Positions 59,689 through 64,000 of a stretch of DNA of 64,000 bases are shown in pieces. The notes under the pieces were generated by a model. It made no database searches. It was not told the DNA's origin and was given only the letters and a program-made list of their open reading frames with translations. This DNA is from Treponema vincentii (GTDB lineage: Bacteria; Spirochaetota; Spirochaetia; Treponematales; Treponemataceae): NCBI RefSeq assembly GCF_010365865.1, contig NZ_CP048020.1:310001-374000 (forward strand). The letters are read 5' to 3'. Both the position numbers and the translations under genes were made by a program. Numbering within the stretch: the stretch's first letter is position 1; every line of letters begins with the position of its first letter.

Positions 59689-61110
59689 ATGGAAGCGTTT
59701 TTACAAAATCTTACTAACCTAGTCGCAGGCATAAACAGCTTTGTATGGGGACCGTATTTTCTTATCCCTCTGCTTTGCGGAACAGGTTTATTTTTCACGC
59801 TCCGATTAAAGGGTGTGCAATTTTCAAAATTCGGTGCCGGATGGCGCAGACTGTTCAGCAATTTCTCATTAAAAGGAGAAAAAGCGGGGAAGCACGGTAT
59901 GAGTTCTTTCCAAGCCGTTGCAACCGCGATTGCAGCGCAGGTAGGAACCGGTAACTTAGTCGGTGCAATGACGGCTTTGATTATGGGCGGCTCGGGCGCA
60001 ATTTTTTGGATGTGGCTCGCCGCATTAGCGGGTATGGCGACGAACTTTGCCGAAGCCTGTATCGCACAAGTCTACAAAACAAAGGATAATTCGGGACAGA
60101 CCGTCGGCGGCCCTGCGTATTATATTTCCCGCGGTTTGGGAAATACGGGCTTTTCAAAATTCCTTGCAGCATTCTTTTCCGTTGCGATTATTCTCGCGCT
60201 TGGATTTATGGGTAATATGGTTCAAGCGAACTCAATCTCCGATGCGTTTTTAAATGCATTCTCCGTGCCGACATGGATAACAGGGGTTGCCCTTGCCGTT
60301 GTTGCCGGCGTTATTTTTATGGGCGGCGTGAAGCGTATTGCATCCGTTACTGAAAAAGTTGTTCCATTGATGGCAATTATCTATATTGCTGTCGGTATCA
60401 TCGTTATTCTTATGAATGCGCATAACATTCCAGCTATGTTCTCTATGATTTTTAGAGGGGCGTTTAATCCGCGATCCGTTTGGGGAGGTGCTTTAGGCTT
60501 CGGTATAGGGCGTGCTGCTCGTTATGGTATTGCTCGCGGTCTTTTTTCCAACGAAGCCGGTATGGGATCTACACCTCATGCCCATGCAGTTGCAACCGTC
60601 GATAATCCTGTCGAGCAGGGTGTATTGGGAATTGTTGCCGTATTTATCGATACCTTTGTCGTTTTGAATATTACCGTCTTTACGGTTTTAAGTGCCGATA
60701 TCATCAGGTTTGAAGGCGGACAGCCGGTGATGAAAGGTATTCAGCTGGTTCAGGAGGCGTTTTCGCAACACCTTTTCGGACACACCTTCGGTTATCTTTT
60801 CATTGCAATCTGTTTGTTCTTTTTTGCATTCTCTACGATTATCGGTTGGTATTATTTTGGTGAAACCAATATCCGATACCTGTTCGGTTCAAAGGGCTTA
60901 GTACCGTATCAACTGTTGGTTGTAGCATTTATCTTTTTAGGCAGCTTGCTGAAAATCGATTTAGTATGGGAGTTGGTAGACTTCTTTAACGGTATTATGG
61001 TTATCCCGAACCTTATCAGCTTATTGCTACTGAGTGGCACGGTTGCGGCAGTCTTGCACGATTATAACGCAGGTAAGCCGTACGATGTTAATAATTATAT
61101 CAGAAAATAA
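59689..61110 (+). CDS. Sodium:alanine symporter family protein AgcS
   Basis: 473-residue membrane transporter with about eleven helices. Hallmarks: the N-terminal WGPYFLIPLLCGTGLFFTLR, AAQVGTGNLVGAMTALI (about 84-100, substrate/Na+ site), GGPAYYISRGLG and NEAGMGSTPHAHAVA. It imports alanine or glycine with Na+, using a gradient that Rnf could maintain. I prefer ATG 59689; GGAGG sits 12 bases upstream, a long spacing, while an ATG at 59644 would lie before that site. Confidence 0.93.
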   Translation: MEAFLQNLTNLVAGINSFVWGPYFLIPLLCGTGLFFTLRLKGVQFSKFGAGWRRLFSNFSLKGEKAGKHGMSSFQAVATAIAAQVGTGNLVGAMTALIMGGSGAIFWMWLAALAGMATNFAEACIAQVYKTKDNSGQTVGGPAYYISRGLGNTGFSKFLAAFFSVAIILALGFMGNMVQANSISDAFLNAFSVPTWITGVALAVVAGVIFMGGVKRIASVTEKVVPLMAIIYIAVGIIVILMNAHNIPAMFSMIFRGAFNPRSVWGGALGFGIGRAARYGIARGLFSNEAGMGSTPHAHAVATVDNPVEQGVLGIVAVFIDTFVVLNITVFTVLSADIIRFEGGQPVMKGIQLVQEAFSQHLFGHTFGYLFIAICLFFFAFSTIIGWYYFGETNIRYLFGSKGLVPYQLLVVAFIFLGSLLKIDLVWELVDFFNGIMVIPNLISLLLLSGTVAAVLHDYNAGKPYDVNNYIRK

Positions 61111-61317
61111 CTGAATTTAAAACGTACCAATCCGCCGATTAGTCTTTGTTCTGATTCGTGCAGTGGGTTATCTCACATGCCGCATCGAGGGCGTTGATTA
61201 GTCGGCGCGATTCTCGTCTTTACCCTTCCTAACACAACTTATGAGAACCTCTAAAAGCTTTAGAAACCAACTGCAGAATAATGAGACTATGATTTTTAAA
61301 ACCAGTCTTTCCGTTAG

Positions 61318-61353
61318 CCTTTTGTAAAAAGTGCATCGCATATTTACAAAAGG
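61318..61353. repeat. Short form of the palindromic element, copy E
   Basis: Perfect 11-bp arms CCTTTTGTAAA (61318-61328) / TTTACAAAAGG (61343-61353) around 14 bases with GTGCATCGCAT. It is preceded by TTTCCGTTAG, matching the left flank TTTCCGTAAG of copies A and B. It lies in the 325-bp gap between the symporter and oadA; the rest of that gap (61111-61317, 61354-61435) shows a half-site CCTCTAAAAG and no gene. Confidence 0.6.
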
Positions 61354-61435
61354 TGTATACCTTGCAAAAAGCACCAATAAGCAATATCATTGTGCCCTGA
61401 TGTTCATTGTATGAACCGCATAGGAGTAATAATAT

Positions 61436-63322
61436 ATGGCACATAAAGTTCGGATTTCCGATCTGGTATTAAGAGACGCGCATCAGTCTTTACACGCAAC
61501 GCGCATGACAACCGCAGATATGCTGCCTATTTGCAACAAGCTGGACAGCGTCGGGTATTGGAGCCTGGAAGCATGGGGCGGAGCGACGTTCGATTCATGT
61601 ATTCGTTTTTTAAATGAAGATCCGTGGGAGCGGCTGCGCTCTTTGCATAAGGCGCTGCCAAATACTCCTATTATGATGTTGCTGCGCGGACAAAACTTAT
61701 TGGGTTACCGGCACTATGCCGATGATGTCGTCGATGCGTTTGTGAAAGCTGCCGCCGATAACGGCGTTGGTGTGTTCCGTATTTTTGATGCGCTTAATGA
61801 CCCGCGCAATCTTAAACGTGCAGCTGATGCAGCAAAGAAAACCGGCAAGCATGTTCAAATGGCTATCTCCTTTGCGACAACTCCGTATCATACTATCGAA
61901 AACTATGCGGAACTGGCAAAAACGTATACGGAATTCGGTGCCGATTCCATCTGTATTAAAGATATGGCAGGGCTTTTAAAGCCGATGGAAGCATTCGATT
62001 TAGTAACGGCGATTAAAAAGAAGACGAGTATCCCGATCAATATTCATACCCATGCAACAACAGGGCTCTCCGTAGCGACACTGCTCAAAGCGGCCGAAGC
62101 GGGAGCTGATATCTTGGACACTGCGATTTCATCGATGGCGATGGGAACCTCGCACAGCCCGACAGAAACTATGGTAGAAATTTTCCGCGGCACCGAATGG
62201 GATACCGGTTTGGATATCAACCTGCTCCTTGAAATTGCAGCCTATTTCCGCGAAGTGCGCAAGCATTATGCTCAGTTTGAATCGAGCTTCCTCGGCGCGG
62301 ATACCCGTATCCTCGTGTCGCAGGTGCCGGGCGGTATGCTTTCCAACCTTGAAAATCAGCTGCGCGACCTTAAAGCCTCCGACAAAATGGATGCGGTATT
62401 AAAAGAAATCCCGATTGTTCAAAAGGACTGCGGCTATATTCCGCTTGTTACTCCGACTAGCCAGATTGTCGGCACTCAGTCGGTATTCAATGTCTTGTTC
62501 GGACGGTATAAAAAACTGACCGCAGAGACCCGCGACCTGCTTATCGGCCGGTATGGTAAAACTCCCGCTCCGTGCAACGAAGAACTGGTAAAAATCGCTT
62601 TGGCAGAAGCAAAAGTTGAAGCCCCTGTAACAGCGCGTCCTGCCGACCTCATTCCTAATGAGCTGGATAAAATAAAAGCCGAAGCAAAAGAAAACGGGGC
62701 GGGCAATTCCATCGAAGATGTTTTGACTTACGCGATGTTCCCCAAGGTTGCCCCCAAATTCTTTAAAGAGCGCAGTAAAGGCCCCGTTGTGTTTACGGCG
62801 CCGGCGGCGGAGAAAAAAGTAGCAGGCAGTGCAAGCAGCGGCTCGTATACGGTAACGGTAAACGGAACCGATTATGAGGTTTCTTCATCTAACGGAACAT
62901 TCACCGTAAACGGTACTGCATACGCAGTAAGTGTAAAAGAGAACGCCTCCTCCGCATCTACGCAAAGAACGGCTGCCGCAGTTTCGGCATCGACCACATC
63001 GGCAACCCCTGCCGCAGCGCAAGCAGTACCGGCATCAAAACCGGCAACGTCCGCGGCTCCGACTGCTTCTAAACCCGTTGCGGCATCTTCATTAGCAGCA
63101 AGCGACAGTGGTACAAAGCTGCTCGCTCCGGTAACCGGTACCCTTTTGCGCTACACTGTTGCGGAAGGTGCACAGGTGAGCGAAGGGCAGACGGTCATGA
63201 TGCTTGAATCGATGAAGATGGAGTTGGAAATTAATGCGCATAAGGCGGGAGTTATTCACTTTGTGGCTGCAGCCGGTGCGCAGGTAGCAGAAGGCGACTC
63301 ACTCGCAGAAATACGCTCATAG
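61436..63322 (+). CDS. oadA: Oxaloacetate decarboxylase/pyruvate carboxylase alpha subunit with biotinyl domain
   Basis: 628 residues. The carboxyltransferase domain (about 1-300) starts ISDLVLRDAHQSLHATRM with metal ligands, including NIHTHATTGLSVATLLKAAE. The conserved second domain covers about 300-460. An Ala/Ser/Pro-rich linker (about 495-560) leads to a C-terminal biotinyl domain with the acceptor Lys in MLESMKMELEINAHKAG. The same architecture serves OadA of the Na+-pumping oxaloacetate decarboxylase, PycB, and methylmalonyl-CoA carboxytransferase 5S subunits. No beta/gamma pump genes follow here, so the exact complex is uncertain. Ribosome-binding site AGGAG. Confidence 0.9.
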   Translation: MAHKVRISDLVLRDAHQSLHATRMTTADMLPICNKLDSVGYWSLEAWGGATFDSCIRFLNEDPWERLRSLHKALPNTPIMMLLRGQNLLGYRHYADDVVDAFVKAAADNGVGVFRIFDALNDPRNLKRAADAAKKTGKHVQMAISFATTPYHTIENYAELAKTYTEFGADSICIKDMAGLLKPMEAFDLVTAIKKKTSIPINIHTHATTGLSVATLLKAAEAGADILDTAISSMAMGTSHSPTETMVEIFRGTEWDTGLDINLLLEIAAYFREVRKHYAQFESSFLGADTRILVSQVPGGMLSNLENQLRDLKASDKMDAVLKEIPIVQKDCGYIPLVTPTSQIVGTQSVFNVLFGRYKKLTAETRDLLIGRYGKTPAPCNEELVKIALAEAKVEAPVTARPADLIPNELDKIKAEAKENGAGNSIEDVLTYAMFPKVAPKFFKERSKGPVVFTAPAAEKKVAGSASSGSYTVTVNGTDYEVSSSNGTFTVNGTAYAVSVKENASSASTQRTAAAVSASTTSATPAAAQAVPASKPATSAAPTASKPVAASSLAASDSGTKLLAPVTGTLLRYTVAEGAQVSEGQTVMMLESMKMELEINAHKAGVIHFVAAAGAQVAEGDSLAEIRS

Positions 63323-63346
63323 CCGCTCCGCCGGTATTACTTCTCT

Positions 63347-64000
63347 ATGTTATCGCTAAAACAAATATGCTGCAGCTGTTGTATGACGGCTGCAGCTGTT
63401 TTCTTTTTTACCATTCCCGCTTTATTTGCGCAACCTTTTGCCGCCTTGCTACAAGCGGCTTCTCTCTCAACACAAACAGCGCCAACATCAGCGCAGAACG
63501 GCAGCTCTCCCGAATATACCGGCAAGAGAGCCGTACTGTCACGCAATCTTGCCGTATCAACAGCAGCTCCCGAACATACGGCATCATCTCAAAATGAGGA
63601 AGCCCTACGTGCCGTTGTTTCTCAGCTTTCGCTTGAAGAAAAAGCGGCGCAAGTACTGATGGTTAATATTGCAGGGAGCAAAACGGCGGATGCAAAAAGC
63701 ATCGCCTCGTTTAAAGGAACCGCTCCGGGTGCCGTGCTTTTGTTCGGGTATAATATCGCAGACACGCCCCAAGCGGTCACAGATTTTTTGGAATCGGCCG
63801 TACAAGGTTTTCAGGAAGCGGCGCGCCGTTCAGGTCATATTTTTATCCCGCCGCTTTTCGCGCTGGATAATGAAGGCGGTACCGTATACCGAACCCGCCG
63901 CATTACCGCCCCGCTGCCCGCTGCAGAGGAAATCGCCAAGCGTTTTTCTGTCGAGGAAACGGAGGAGCTCTATCGATTGTTGGGACAGCAGATGCGGGAG
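63347..64000 (+). CDS. Glycoside hydrolase family 3 protein (NagZ-like), 5' portion
   Basis: Open to the window edge, 218 codons. A signal peptide (about 1-30, AAAVFFFTIPALFAQ) and a Ser/Thr/Ala-rich linker (to about 85) precede the GH3 N-domain: LSLEEKAAQVLMVNIAG, APGAVLLFGYNIADTP and PPLFALDNEGGTVYR, the last being the substrate-binding D-x-E-G-G motif. NagZ-type enzymes remove N-acetylglucosamine from cell-wall fragments; a secreted form fits extracellular peptidoglycan or glycan trimming. No Shine-Dalgarno precedes the ATG 24 bases after oadA. A second ATG at 63383 would shorten the signal peptide. The catalytic half lies outside the window. Confidence 0.82.
   Translation, partial: MLSLKQICCSCCMTAAAVFFFTIPALFAQPFAALLQAASLSTQTAPTSAQNGSSPEYTGKRAVLSRNLAVSTAAPEHTASSQNEEALRAVVSQLSLEEKAAQVLMVNIAGSKTADAKSIASFKGTAPGAVLLFGYNIADTPQAVTDFLESAVQGFQEAARRSGHIFIPPLFALDNEGGTVYRTRRITAPLPAAEEIAKRFSVEETEELYRLLGQQMRE

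Overview
The window reads as chromosome of an oral-type spirochete of the genus Treponema. The enoyl-CoA reductase at 34273-35469 closely resembles the T. denticola TER/FabV enzyme as I remember it, lipoboxes are of the loose spirochetal kind, and there is a complete Rnf complex, two large chemoreceptors, an HD-GYP protein and a class III cyclase. Base composition is moderate, richer than T. denticola, which fits the T. vincentii/T. medium side of the genus; that species guess is inference. I saw no rRNA, CRISPR array, prophage or intact insertion sequence.

Layout. 1-9948: methionine ABC transporter (metN, start of metI), HtrA protease, membrane adenylate cyclase, then recJ-deoA-pdxK. 10184-16718: lipoproteins, a DUF1697 protein, a TtcA-like PP-loop protein, a YheO-type regulator and an OmpA-family gene broken by two homopolymer frameshifts. 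17049-30536: orphan antitoxin-like HTH gene, K+/H+ antiporter, SemiSWEET, UshA-type nucleotidase, YibE/F protein, and two paralogous chemoreceptors facing each other around a GNAT and a C69 dipeptidase. 30603-35469: fabV-accBCDA operon on the minus strand (accC and accD frameshifted at homopolymers). 35575-41799: rnfCDGEAB and era. 41963-45470: orphan metal permease and the ygeY-ygeW pair. 45865-52882: two tRNAs, TPM protein, recX-rpsI-rplM, secA and an M20 peptidase. 53118-57668: peroxiredoxin, infC-rpmI-rplT, zapB-like/zapA, a DUF188 protein and an HD-GYP protein. 57901-64000: PepD, alanine:Na+ symporter, biotin-dependent carboxylase alpha subunit and the start of a GH3 enzyme.

Metabolism. 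The genes suit a fermenting anaerobe that takes up peptides, amino acids and nucleosides. Peptidases release amino acids. Rnf couples ferredoxin:NAD+ oxidoreduction to an ion gradient. AgcS uses Na+ for uptake. TER and acetyl-CoA carboxylase serve acyl-chain synthesis or crotonyl-CoA reduction, and OadA handles C3/C4 carboxylation.

Most unusual content. (1) A family of about 120-bp palindromic elements (12898-13020, 24789-24908 inverted, 41846-41970; short forms at 52890-52933 and 61318-61353) whose stems differ in sequence but keep pairing, and which sit in fixed orientation against gene 3' ends, sometimes supplying the stop codon. (2) An associated family of small hairpins with a constant A(A/C)GGAT loop and covarying stems. 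(3) Four genes (metN, the lipoprotein at 14467, rnfC, secA) with no Shine-Dalgarno and a -10 hexamer exactly six bases before ATG, as expected of leaderless mRNAs. (4) Six homopolymer frameshifts in four otherwise intact genes, due either to sequencing error or to phase variation/decay.
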